Shown: positions 25,301-35,011 of the stretch, in pieces
Position numbering within the stretch: position 1 is the first letter of the stretch
Layout of the letters: each line of letters begins with the position of its first letter
Assembly: GCA_002841825.1 (NCBI GenBank)
Contig: PHAZ01000002.1
Span: 1-51,731, forward strand
Length of the DNA stretch: 51,731 bases
Direction: 5' to 3'
Origin: Deltaproteobacteria bacterium HGW-Deltaproteobacteria-22
Lineage (GTDB): Bacteria > Myxococcota_A > Polyangia > HGW-17
The notes under the pieces: generated by a model
The model's database searches: none
The model's input: only the letters and a program-made list of their open reading frames with translations
Told to the model about the DNA's origin: nothing
Position numbers and translations under genes: made by a program

Positions 25301-25636
25301 GCCGCGGCAAAGGCCGGGAACTACAACGCCTTCCAGTTGCTGGCCGCGGGCCGCGCCGACGCGCTCAAGGCGGTGGACGCCGAGGGGGCCACCATCGTCC
25401 ACTACGCGGCCACCGGCGGCAGCGAGAAGATCCTGAACGCCCTGCTCAAGGCGGGCATCCCGCTGGCCGTCGCGGACACGGCCAAGAACACCCCGCTGCA
25501 CCTGGCGGTGAAGGCCGGCAAGGAGGGCGCCGTCGCCTGGCTGCTCAAGAACGGCGCTGACGCCGCCGCCTTGGACGGCGCGGGAAAGAAGCCCGCCGAC
25601 TACGCCGACGAGGCGATCAAGGCGCTGCTTCCCTAG
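22382..25636 (+). CDS. Giant ankyrin-repeat lipoprotein
   Basis: A 1084-aa exported protein. Signal peptide with lipobox LLASSAC (ACGKKEKKK follows). Nearly all the rest is ankyrin repeats of about 33 aa, recognisable from TPLHAAALAGAGEAVNYLLS, IPLHAAAGRGQLAVVKLLLE, TALHLAASRGQEKMVKLLVD and TPLHLAVKAGKEGAVAWLLK; I count roughly 20-25. An acidic, Pro-rich linker (about residues 645-700) splits the array in two. Ankyrin arrays are protein-binding scaffolds; envelope-anchored ones are unusual. The start was moved from 22310 to ATG 22382, which opens the signal peptide after GAGAGGAAAC. Confidence 0.85.
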   Translation: MKTIVLCIIMALLASSACGKKEKKKGPDKTPAPVAAKVTVASLAQLITAGQTAEFVKQLEQLTAILVNDPVDASGLTLAMLAAKKGDLEALKALVGKAARLGLADKSGATLLHHGAAHLAVVAFLLEKKVDPDKVDLEGRTPVHAAIALGRCDVMNALLAAGANKNARDKKGFSLLHLAAVQNDAACLEGLLERKANVNAADQAGLTPVLSAARAGNLAALERLAKAGSSLLKKTKRGDSALHLAVEAKTLDVLKFLVEKKKQYPDAKNTQGQTPLHAAALAGAGEAVNYLLSKKAYPGAKDKDGRIPLHAAAGRGQLAVVKLLLEKKSWLDNTDYKKRTPLFLAIMNGRIEVATFLVAQGASLTLADSEGFSALHHAIIAGNEALTTAIIEKSGKIDVPTKSGWTALHLAASRGQEKMVKLLVDKGANIKAKDRKGNHPYHLALDDTPPMFPTELDELKAGLTVLPATEDGSHLKAAIAWLEEQKKEDEALRSGRILCAKLLLEKDSDLTARDHSGRDALQLAAASGMKELFDLLKGKGLKGDKPDYRSRTLLYHAAMGGNLEIVKTAMDMGFSEVAFKYNRETPLHVAAQFNRVEVIRFLIGRGALVKQKATNGDTVLMYAARSLAVQAAAALFEAGAEAVAPAPGEATADGPRVRDAEEDFRPPSGDDGEYAPEDEPPPAEEPEVAAPAEDGKKPFDGTNYFENHLKMLSKMDGTPLAVVFLAALENQPGPKGRSPRATVLLRRQLAFLELLFGKGTPTEVLVEGTALMVNAVLSGHLEVCQLLLKHKDAWKVVRPMDMPRLAIEQMHYALAKYLMDQGFLPEKGPGNMVPLRAILKADPLSERAAALDVFTRLLPLVQDLDEADDDGDTLLHTAVQSSGADFLQALLSAKPSVSKTNKNGETPAHVAVRQGRLKMVELFLGPGTTKVPEGELALVPLAAGSGSVEVLQWLLKNGYKDVETANGKVSGLFAAAKAGNYNAFQLLAAGRADALKAVDAEGATIVHYAATGGSEKILNALLKAGIPLAVADTAKNTPLHLAVKAGKEGAVAWLLKNGADAAALDGAGKKPADYADEAIKALLP

Positions 25637-25745
25637 GTGCCGGCCGGGGATTTCCTTTTGAAAATGACGGTCTTGACTTACCCGAAACTGCCGTGGTACC
25701 CAATGATCTTGAGGTTTGAACACCCCGATGGCGACCCACAAATGA

Positions 25746-28025
<2,280 letters not shown>

Positions 28026-28064
28026 CCTGATAGCACTCCGATTTCTTTTCGCCGCCCGGGCATC

Positions 28065-28093
28065 TTGACATCCACAACGACCGCATGGATACT
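28065..28093 (+). promoter_or_regulatory. Promoter for the MFS transporter gene
   Basis: TTGACA (28065-28070), a 17-nt spacer and GATACT (28088-28093) form a near-consensus sigma-70 promoter, 71 bp before ATG 28164. Confidence 0.65.
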
Positions 28094-28163
28094 CCGTCCG
28101 TAGTACCATTTCCCTTTCAACCGACCGGTCCCCCTCACCGTTCGACACAGCAAGGACACGACG

Positions 28164-29591
28164 ATGACTGAAAACGTACGAAAAATCCTGAGTGACTCGA
28201 AGGCGGCCCGCTGGACCGCGCTGCTGATCGTCTCGTTCACCATGTTCGCCGGCTATTATCTGGCCGACGTCATGGCGCCGCTGCAGGGCCTGGTCCAGAA
28301 CCAGCTCTCGTGGTCGGCCACCGAGTACGGCTTCTTCACCAGCGCCTACGGCTGGTTCAACGTGTTCCTGTTCCTGCTGATCATCGGCGGCATCATCCTC
28401 GACAAGTTCGGCATCCGCGTCACCGGTATTGGAGCGGCCCTCATCATGGTGGCCGGCACGTCCCTGAAGTACTACGCCATCTCCACGAGCAGCCTCGACG
28501 GCATCGACGTGACCCTGCCGATCCTGGGGACCTGGAAGGCACAGGTCATGCTGGCCGCCCTGGGCTATGCCATCTTCGGCGTCGGCGTCGAGATCACGGG
28601 CATCACGGCCTCCAAGGCCATCGTCAAGTGGTTCAAGGGCAGGGAGATGGCCCTGGCCATGGGCATGCAACTGTCCGTGGCCCGCCTGGGCACGGCGCTG
28701 GCGCTGTCCACGTCGCTGCCCATCGCCCGCATGTCGGGCCACGTCTCCACGCCGCTTTTGTTCTGCCTGATCATGCTGTGCATCGGCGTCCTGGCGTTCT
28801 CCGTCTACGCCATGATGGACCGCAAGCTCGACGCCTCCATCGTGGCGGCCCGCGCCCAGAGCGACGATCAGACCCCCGAAGACGAGAAGTTCAAGCTCAG
28901 CGACATCTTCAACATCCTGGGCAACCGCGGCTGGTGGTATATCGCCCTGCTGTGCGTCCTGTTCTACTCGGCGGTCTTCCCGTTCCTGAAGTACGCCACC
29001 GACCTGATGATCCAGAAGTTCGGCGTCAACGCCAACTGGGCGGGATCCCTTCCGGGCCTGCTGCCCTTCGGCACCATCTTCTTCACCCCGCTGTTCGGCG
29101 GCATCTATGACAAGATCGGCAAGGGCGCCACCATCATGATCATCGGTGCCACGATCATCACCGCGGTCCACCTGCTGTTCGCGGTGCCGCTGCTGAACCA
29201 CTGGTCCATCGCCATCGTGCTGATGATGCTGCTGGGCATCGGCTTCTCCCTGGTGCCGTCGGCGATGTGGCCGTCGGTGCCCAAGATCATCCCGGACCGC
29301 CAGCTCGGCACGGCGTTCTCGCTGATCTTCTGGGTCCAGAACTGGGGTCTGATGGGCGTGCCCGCGCTCATCGGCTGGGTCCTCGACAAGTACTGCATCA
29401 CCGGCACGAAGATCGTCGACGGCCAGCCGGTGCACACCTACAATTATACGATTCCGATGCTCATATTCATGAGCTTCGGCCTGCTGGCGATCGGGCTGGG
29501 CTTCCTGCTCAAGCTCGAGGACAAGAAGAAGGGCTACGGCCTGCAGTTGCCCAACATCAAGAAGGCTCCGACCGAAAATGCGCAAGCGTAA
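28164..29591 (+). CDS. MFS transporter
   Basis: A 475-aa inner-membrane protein with twelve predicted helices in two six-helix halves joined by a charged loop (DRKLDASIVAARAQSDDQTPEDEKF). The MFS loop signature is visible as GGIILDKFGIRVTG after helix 2 and again as GGIYDKIGKGATIMIIG in the second half. The layout resembles MFSD1-like bacterial carriers, but the substrate cannot be read from sequence. The 3' end overlaps the C39-like peptidase gene by 14 nt, so the two are translationally linked. Confidence 0.88.
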   Translation: MTENVRKILSDSKAARWTALLIVSFTMFAGYYLADVMAPLQGLVQNQLSWSATEYGFFTSAYGWFNVFLFLLIIGGIILDKFGIRVTGIGAALIMVAGTSLKYYAISTSSLDGIDVTLPILGTWKAQVMLAALGYAIFGVGVEITGITASKAIVKWFKGREMALAMGMQLSVARLGTALALSTSLPIARMSGHVSTPLLFCLIMLCIGVLAFSVYAMMDRKLDASIVAARAQSDDQTPEDEKFKLSDIFNILGNRGWWYIALLCVLFYSAVFPFLKYATDLMIQKFGVNANWAGSLPGLLPFGTIFFTPLFGGIYDKIGKGATIMIIGATIITAVHLLFAVPLLNHWSIAIVLMMLLGIGFSLVPSAMWPSVPKIIPDRQLGTAFSLIFWVQNWGLMGVPALIGWVLDKYCITGTKIVDGQPVHTYNYTIPMLIFMSFGLLAIGLGFLLKLEDKKKGYGLQLPNIKKAPTENAQA

Positions 29592-30348
29592 TCTTCTCCT
29601 GTTCCTGCTCCTGGCGGCCTTCGCCTGGGTGAGCGCCTGCGACGACGGCGGCGATCCGGCCAACAACGGAAACACGGACTGCACCACGCCCGAGGTGTAC
29701 TTCCCGGAGTACGGCTGCCTTTCCGATGGCTTCGCCGACAACGACCGGGAGTACGACTGGTACCTGACCCAGATGGGCACCGGACCCGCGGAGGGCTCCA
29801 ACTGCGGCCCCACCTCGGTGGCCATGGCGCTGCGCTGGTTCGACCAGGGACAGACCGTCAGCGTCGGGACGATCCGGGACACGATCACGCCGGGTGAGAC
29901 CGGCTGGTGGTACACGAACAACATCGAGGCCGCCCTGACCAACTGGGGCACGCCGTATGCCATGCGGGCCGCCTCGGAGCAGGCGGTCCTCGACGCGCTG
30001 GATCGCGGCAGCGTCCTGCTGATCTGCATCACCATGGGCGAAATCACGCAGGCGACGGATCCCCGCGAGACCCACTTCGACCGCTTCTACGGCTACGACT
30101 CGGGACACTTCCTGATCGTCAAGGGGCATATTGACAATGCGCGATGGTTGATCGTCCATGATCCGAACAACTGGCAGTTTGACTACTACGACGACGCCCT
30201 GACGCAGCCGCTGGGCGAGAGCCGCTATTACCGCACCTCCGAGGTGCTGACCTCCATGGGTGTCTGGTGGCCGTATTTCTTCGAGATCGGTGTATCCGAC
30301 GCCACCAAATCCCTGCGCAACGTGCCTGTGGGCCGCTCGGGTCCCTGA
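29578..30348 (+). CDS. C39-like peptidase lipoprotein
   Basis: A 256-aa exported protein with signal peptide and lipobox-like FAWVSAC, then Asp/Asn-rich linker. The papain-like peptidase_C39_2 core shows Cys in SNCGPTSVAMAL, His in GHFLIVKGHI and a following DPNNW (Asp). This triad fits a cysteine peptidase acting outside the cytoplasm. Its gene begins inside the end of the MFS gene, so the pair might couple peptide hydrolysis to uptake of the products; that link is inference. Confidence 0.82.
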   Translation: MRKRNLLLFLLLAAFAWVSACDDGGDPANNGNTDCTTPEVYFPEYGCLSDGFADNDREYDWYLTQMGTGPAEGSNCGPTSVAMALRWFDQGQTVSVGTIRDTITPGETGWWYTNNIEAALTNWGTPYAMRAASEQAVLDALDRGSVLLICITMGEITQATDPRETHFDRFYGYDSGHFLIVKGHIDNARWLIVHDPNNWQFDYYDDALTQPLGESRYYRTSEVLTSMGVWWPYFFEIGVSDATKSLRNVPVGRSGP

Positions 30349-30369
30349 GATAGTTTAGAAATACTGCAA

Positions 30370-32529
30370 CTACGATCGCGAGGGGCGGCCGAAGGCATGA
30401 AGGGCCGCGGGCAGGATCACCAGGTTCGCCAGCAGGGAGAAGAACGAGGCGAGCACCATCAGGGTGCCCAGCCCGGAGATGGCCCGGAACTGCGAGAACA
30501 TCAGGCCTGCGAAGCCGCCGGAGATGATCACCGACGACAGCAGCACGGAGACGCCGGCGGTGGACAGGGCCGTGCCGACCTGATCGGCGGCGGGCAGGCC
30601 CTCGCGGCGGGCCTGCATGATGCGGCCGAACAGGTGGATCGAGTTGTCCACGATCAGGCCCAGCGCGACCGAGAACACCAGCACCACCGAGGGCGTCAGG
30701 CGCCAGCCGAGACGTCCGGCCACGAACAGGCAGGCCAGCAGGGGCAGCAGGCTCGGGATCAGCAGCAGCAGGGACACGAGCGGTCGCCTGGAAACCAGCA
30801 GCAGCACAAGTAGAATCAGACCCAGCGCCAGGACCAGCGAGCGCCAGAAGCCCGAAGTGAACGCCGCGAACGAGCGGTTGGCCACCACCAGGGTGCCGGT
30901 GAGGGCCACCTCGAACGGGGGCGGATTTTTGGAGATCCACGTCTCCAGCACGCCAAGCAGCGCATCGGTGTGCCGGGTGCCCAGGTCGCCGGTGAACAGC
31001 AGCATCTGACCGGCCTTCGCGTCGACGTTGTGGAATCCGTCAAGGGCCTTCTTTCCCGTCTGCGTCTGCAGCAGCGGTTCCCAGTCCTCGACGGGCACCG
31101 GGATAGAAGCCTGCATCCGGGCGAGGATGTCCTCGGGACCGAGGACCTTCCGGATCCCGTCCCGGGTCACGGCGAACTTCGAAAAGGCGCGCATCCAGGC
31201 CCGCCCGGCGGGGGTATACAGCGACGCCCCTCCCGCCTTCATGACCAGGTTGATCTGGAACAGGCCGAAGCCCTTCTGATCGATGCCGCGCATCGATCGG
31301 GCGACGGGGTGATCCGTGTCGAGGTCGTCGACCATGTAGACGGTGGAGTCCATCGGGCGGTACATGACCGCGCCCAGAACCACGGCCGCCAGGGTGAGCG
31401 CGAGAATCCACCGGTGACGCCGGCGGGTGAACGTATGCAGACCGGTCATGGCTGCGATGGCGCAGGTGGCCGCGCGGGAGGTCCGGCCCGGAGGAGAGAA
31501 TGACAGCAGCACCGGGAAGAGGGTCATCGAGAAGCACCAGGTGATCAGGATGCCCGCGGCCGTGACCCACGCGAACTCCACGACGATCGGGATGCGCGTG
31601 ATCATCAGGCTGGCGAACCCCAGCGCCGTGGTCAGCGACGTCAGCAGGCACGGGAACCAAAGGCGCGAGAAGGTCGCAGCGATGGCAGGCCCGGGCTCGC
31701 CGTCAGTGCGGGTCAGGGGGGACAGCAGGTGGATCGAGTCGGACACCCCGACGATGACGAGGATCACCGGAAGGACGCTCAGCAGCGAGGATATTCGGAC
31801 GTCCAGCAGGGCCATGAGGCCCAGCGTGACGATCCAGGCAGGAAGCACCGACAGGAAAAACAGGATCGTCCCCGGAAGGGTCCCGGAGAGAAAGAAAAGC
31901 AGCAGGAACATCAGGCCCAGCGCCACCGGCAGGAACCGGAACTGGTCGCGCTCCATGGCTTCGAGGTAGCGCGCGGTGATCACGGGCGTGCCCGAGGCCT
32001 CGACGCGGCGTCCGTCGATCCGGTGTCTGGCGGCGACGCCGTCGAGCTTCCGTCCGAAGCCGCGTAAAAATGCGTGGTGATTGTCGGCAGGTGCGATCGA
32101 GCCCGCGATGACGAAGGTGTCGCGTGCGTGGTTCCACAGCAGCATCTCGAAGAGCGGATTCTCCGTCAGCAGGCGGGGAAGCTCGCCGGGTCGCCCGCAG
32201 TCGGCGCCGGGCACGACGGTGCCGTACCACAGGATGCGGGTCAGGCCGATGGACTCCAGGTCGCGCGCGATGGCCTCGAGGGCCAGGCACCCCGGTCCGT
32301 CAAGGCCGATGCCCTGGACGAACAGGCTCACCTGCTCGTCCTGCCGGGAAAAGGCGCCCTTGAAGAAGCGGTAGTCGCGTTGCGTGGCACCGGAGACGAC
32401 GTAGAAGCTCTCCAGCGAAAAGTCCGCCCGAAGCCGGGGCAGAAACGGGACAAAGAGCGCCATGACCAGGAGCGCGGCCAGCAGGACGGTTTTTCTGCGC
32501 GCCAGCAGCAGCGGGAACGGCGTGTTCAT
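30370..32529 (-). CDS. RND-superfamily (MMPL-type) exporter
   Basis: A 719-aa inner-membrane protein with the internally duplicated 1+5/1+5 helix pattern of the MMPL/RND family. Each half has one helix, a periplasmic loop of about 160 aa, then five helices. Conserved membrane segments LILVIVGVSDSIHLLSPLTRT and LGLIVDNSIHLFGRIMQARR carry the Asp residues used for proton coupling in this family. It is shorter than MmpL proteins and of the 'predicted exporter' type. Substrates of relatives are lipids, pigments or peptides. The start overlaps the radical SAM stop (ATGA, 32526-32529), so it is likely the export partner of that enzyme's product. Confidence 0.87.
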   Translation of the reverse strand: MNTPFPLLLARRKTVLLAALLVMALFVPFLPRLRADFSLESFYVVSGATQRDYRFFKGAFSRQDEQVSLFVQGIGLDGPGCLALEAIARDLESIGLTRILWYGTVVPGADCGRPGELPRLLTENPLFEMLLWNHARDTFVIAGSIAPADNHHAFLRGFGRKLDGVAARHRIDGRRVEASGTPVITARYLEAMERDQFRFLPVALGLMFLLLFFLSGTLPGTILFFLSVLPAWIVTLGLMALLDVRISSLLSVLPVILVIVGVSDSIHLLSPLTRTDGEPGPAIAATFSRLWFPCLLTSLTTALGFASLMITRIPIVVEFAWVTAAGILITWCFSMTLFPVLLSFSPPGRTSRAATCAIAAMTGLHTFTRRRHRWILALTLAAVVLGAVMYRPMDSTVYMVDDLDTDHPVARSMRGIDQKGFGLFQINLVMKAGGASLYTPAGRAWMRAFSKFAVTRDGIRKVLGPEDILARMQASIPVPVEDWEPLLQTQTGKKALDGFHNVDAKAGQMLLFTGDLGTRHTDALLGVLETWISKNPPPFEVALTGTLVVANRSFAAFTSGFWRSLVLALGLILLVLLLVSRRPLVSLLLLIPSLLPLLACLFVAGRLGWRLTPSVVLVFSVALGLIVDNSIHLFGRIMQARREGLPAADQVGTALSTAGVSVLLSSVIISGGFAGLMFSQFRAISGLGTLMVLASFFSLLANLVILPAALHAFGRPSRS

Positions 32530-33713
32530 CGGCGGCGTCCGGTCCCCAGGGCCTCGGTGAGCATCCGGTGCCCGGCGCAGACCTCGGCGTCGGGATCCTG
32601 CTGCATTTTGTCAATGATATTCGCAATATTCCCGTCACGGATGTTGCCGTAGGCCCGCTGCAGGAACGGACACCGGCGCACGTCCCCGGCGGGATCGACG
32701 TACAGGAAGCTGCGGCCGCCCTGGCATCCGCGGACCGCCTCCCAGAGGTCCGGCGTGTAGGCCAGCGGGCCGGGCACGGACGAGGCGTTGCACCGGTGGC
32801 ACAGGCGATCCAGGGTCCGGTGCTCGGCGATGGAGAAGGGCGCAAGCTCCGGCGGCAGGGACTGATCCTGCACCCGGGGCGCGTAGCAGTTCACGAACGA
32901 GGCCCCGAGTCCGCCCACCGTTTCGATGAAGCCGTAGAAGGCAGCCTCCTCAAGGAGCGGACGGCCAATCACGGCGTTGACGGCCACGAGGAGGCCGGCT
33001 TCACGGGCCTGGCGCATCGTGCACGCCGCGGTGTCCCAGGCGGTGTCGCCGCCCTTGACGCGGTTGACATGGGCGAGGTCGTGGGAGTCCATCGAGACCA
33101 TCACGCCCGAAAGGCCGGCACCGGCGAGGCGCGCGAGGTGTCCGGCCTCCAGCCCTGTCCCGGTGGTGAGCATCCAGAAGTGGCGCTCAGGCCGCACGCA
33201 GCGCCCAAGAAGTGCCACGAGATCGTCGGCGCGCAGGGCGGGTTCGCCCCCGGAGAAGTGGAAGGTGAAAACACCGGCGGTGGCCAGCCCTGCGATGGTC
33301 GCCTCGAGCAAATCGACGGAGGGCTCGGTCGCCTGGCGTCGGGTCGCGTCGACGTAGCAGTACGGACAGTGGTGGGGGCAGCGTCCGGTGATCGAGACGA
33401 TGGCCGTCACGGGGGCAGGGGTTCCGTGACCGGTCGCTGAGGCGACCTCACGCTCCATGCACTCGAGGAAGGCGACGGTGTCCAGCGGTGGAAGGTCGGG
33501 CACGGCCCAGACGTGACCCCGGTGCCGCACCAGCCGCCCGGGCATGGAGGCGGACAGGCGGCTCTCGCGAAGCCAGTAACGCCACAGGCGCACCGTGGCC
33601 GGACCGGCGCCCGCTCCACGCACGAGCCTGCGGGCCAGGCGGATCCAGAGGCCCACGGTGAACGCCGCCCGGCCGGGGCCCGTGAGATAGGAGGTCGAAA
33701 TGGGTGAATGCAA
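32526..33713 (-). CDS. Radical SAM/SPASM enzyme
   Basis: A 395-aa iron-sulfur enzyme. The radical SAM cluster motif CxxxCxxC is C112, C116, C119 in GRCPHHCPYCYVDATRR, followed by FHFSGGEPALR (GGE motif). The C-terminal region has SPASM-type Cys: CHRC, GCQGGRSFLYVDPAGDVRRC, GNIRDGNI and a final Cys, fit for auxiliary 4Fe-4S clusters. SPASM enzymes typically modify peptides (RiPPs, PQQ, mycofactocin) or proteins. The first 90 residues are Arg-rich and of unknown fold. The start is TTG 33713, with GGAG 6 nt upstream. A tiny ORF ends 3 nt before it in the same frame, and the exporter gene overlaps its end by 4 nt. Confidence 0.88.
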   Translation of the reverse strand: MHSPISTSYLTGPGRAAFTVGLWIRLARRLVRGAGAGPATVRLWRYWLRESRLSASMPGRLVRHRGHVWAVPDLPPLDTVAFLECMEREVASATGHGTPAPVTAIVSITGRCPHHCPYCYVDATRRQATEPSVDLLEATIAGLATAGVFTFHFSGGEPALRADDLVALLGRCVRPERHFWMLTTGTGLEAGHLARLAGAGLSGVMVSMDSHDLAHVNRVKGGDTAWDTAACTMRQAREAGLLVAVNAVIGRPLLEEAAFYGFIETVGGLGASFVNCYAPRVQDQSLPPELAPFSIAEHRTLDRLCHRCNASSVPGPLAYTPDLWEAVRGCQGGRSFLYVDPAGDVRRCPFLQRAYGNIRDGNIANIIDKMQQDPDAEVCAGHRMLTEALGTGRRR

Positions 33714-33716
33714 GGG

Positions 33717-33806
33717 TTACTCCGTGGGCATGGCCCGGCCTCCAGGGGGCCGGGCGGGATCCCAGCAGTATACACAATGGCGATCCGGGTGCATGCCTCC
33801 AAACAC
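33717..33806 (-). CDS. 29-codon peptide ORF upstream of the radical SAM gene (candidate precursor peptide)
   Basis: GTG at 33806 has a textbook ribosome site (AAGGAGGA, 7-nt spacing). The product is 29 aa with a CxxC and aromatic cluster (RHCVYCWDPARPPGG) and ends MPTE. A second start, ATG 33794, would give 25 aa. The TAA stop overlaps the GGAG of the radical SAM gene, whose TTG start is only 3 nt further, so translation is probably coupled. Tiny Cys/Trp/Tyr-bearing peptides beside SPASM enzymes and exporters are typical RiPP precursors. Caution: it is in frame with the enzyme gene, so a nonsense-split N-terminus is the main alternative. Too short for the ORF track. Confidence 0.5.
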   Translation of the reverse strand: MFGGMHPDRHCVYCWDPARPPGGRAMPTE

Positions 33807-33877
33807 CGTTTGTCCTCCTTTTCCGGGTGCTCGGCGCTCCGGACGGTTGATGTATGTATGTGAACTATGACAAGGAT

Positions 33878-35011
33878 TTAGTGACGGATGAGGCGGCGGC
33901 GGATCAGCACAAAGGTGAACAGCAACGGCAGCAGCAACGGCAGTCCGCCGGGATTCCGCCGGCCGCCGACGGTGCAGGAGCAGCCATCATCGGCCGTGGT
34001 GTCGCCGGGCTCGCCGGGATCGTCGGTGTTGCAGGTGTCGTCGGGCCAGGTGGTGCCCGGTGTGACGCAGCGCACGGCGCCGTCGAGGCAGGCCGAGACG
34101 CCCTCGCCGCACCGGTTGATGCAGGCGTAGCCCTCGCCCAGGGTCACGGTTGTGCCGTTATCAACCAGGCCGTCGCAGTCGTTGTCCTGTCCGTCGCAGA
34201 CCTCGGTGCCCGGGCTGTTGGGCGAGCACGTCAGCCAGCCGGCCACGCACAGTTGCCTCCCTTGTGCACAGACTCCCAGGGCGCCCTCGCCGACGGTGCA
34301 GTCGGCCGCCTCGCCTTCGGGATCGGACCCGTCGCATGCCGACCAGCCCGTCCACATGCAGCCGGTGCAGGAGCGGGTGCGGGTGCCGCAGTCGCCGCAG
34401 TTTTCGGACTCGGTGCTGCCCTCGTCGCACTCGCAGGTGGTGAGGTTGATCCGCCGGGCACCCGAGTACACCGAGGAGAATGTGCGGCTGTTGCGGACGA
34501 TGCCGTAGGAGCAGCCCTTGGCCTCGACGCAGTCGTGCTCGCCGAAGGCGTCCTCGGAGCCGATGACCAGGATGACGTGGCTGTCGCTGGCCACCGCGTC
34601 AGCCGGACGAAGGTCGTTCATGGGAACGACGTTCCAGTACTCGTTATCGGCCGTGAAGCTCGAGGCCACGTAGCGGGCGGTGTTGCAGGCGTTGGTGGCC
34701 AGGGGATCGGGCACCTGCCAGGCGCGGGACACGAAACCCGAGCAGTCGGCTCCGTAGGTGCCCGTGTGGGTGCACTCCGGGCAGCCTGTGGACCCATCGT
34801 TGGGCGTGCAGACGCCGGGGGCGCAGCCCACCAGATCCGGGGCGCAGCCGTTGGAACACCAACATTCCCCACCCCACCAATAGGAAAATCCGACGGCCGA
34901 CAGGCCGCGGCAGACGATGGCGTCGGGCGGCTCGGAGGGTGGCGCCGCCTGGGAAACACCAGACGGGAGCGCGATCAAGCAGAACATCAGGCACGCGAAG
35001 AGGTTTTTCAT
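33878..35011 (-). CDS. NlpC/P60- or CHAP-like Cys-rich surface protein with MYXO-CTERM
   Basis: A 377-aa exported protein with signal peptide (cleavage near GVSQAAP). Residues about 30-180 look like a papain-fold amidase: Cys in GTYGADCSGFVSRAWQV and His in ASDSHVILVIGSED, as in NlpC/P60 and CHAP wall hydrolases. Then come Cys-rich segments, one thrombospondin-like (CGDCGTRTRSCTGCMWTGW), a MopE-like motif CDGQDNDCDGLVDNG, and a MYXO-CTERM end (GCSC, hydrophobic helix, IRRR). Likely a surface-sorted hydrolase. The start was set to ATG 35011 (GGGAGG upstream), which overlaps the previous gene's stop by 4 nt. Confidence 0.8.
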   Translation of the reverse strand: MKNLFACLMFCLIALPSGVSQAAPPSEPPDAIVCRGLSAVGFSYWWGGECWCSNGCAPDLVGCAPGVCTPNDGSTGCPECTHTGTYGADCSGFVSRAWQVPDPLATNACNTARYVASSFTADNEYWNVVPMNDLRPADAVASDSHVILVIGSEDAFGEHDCVEAKGCSYGIVRNSRTFSSVYSGARRINLTTCECDEGSTESENCGDCGTRTRSCTGCMWTGWSACDGSDPEGEAADCTVGEGALGVCAQGRQLCVAGWLTCSPNSPGTEVCDGQDNDCDGLVDNGTTVTLGEGYACINRCGEGVSACLDGAVRCVTPGTTWPDDTCNTDDPGEPGDTTADDGCSCTVGGRRNPGGLPLLLPLLFTFVLIRRRLIRH

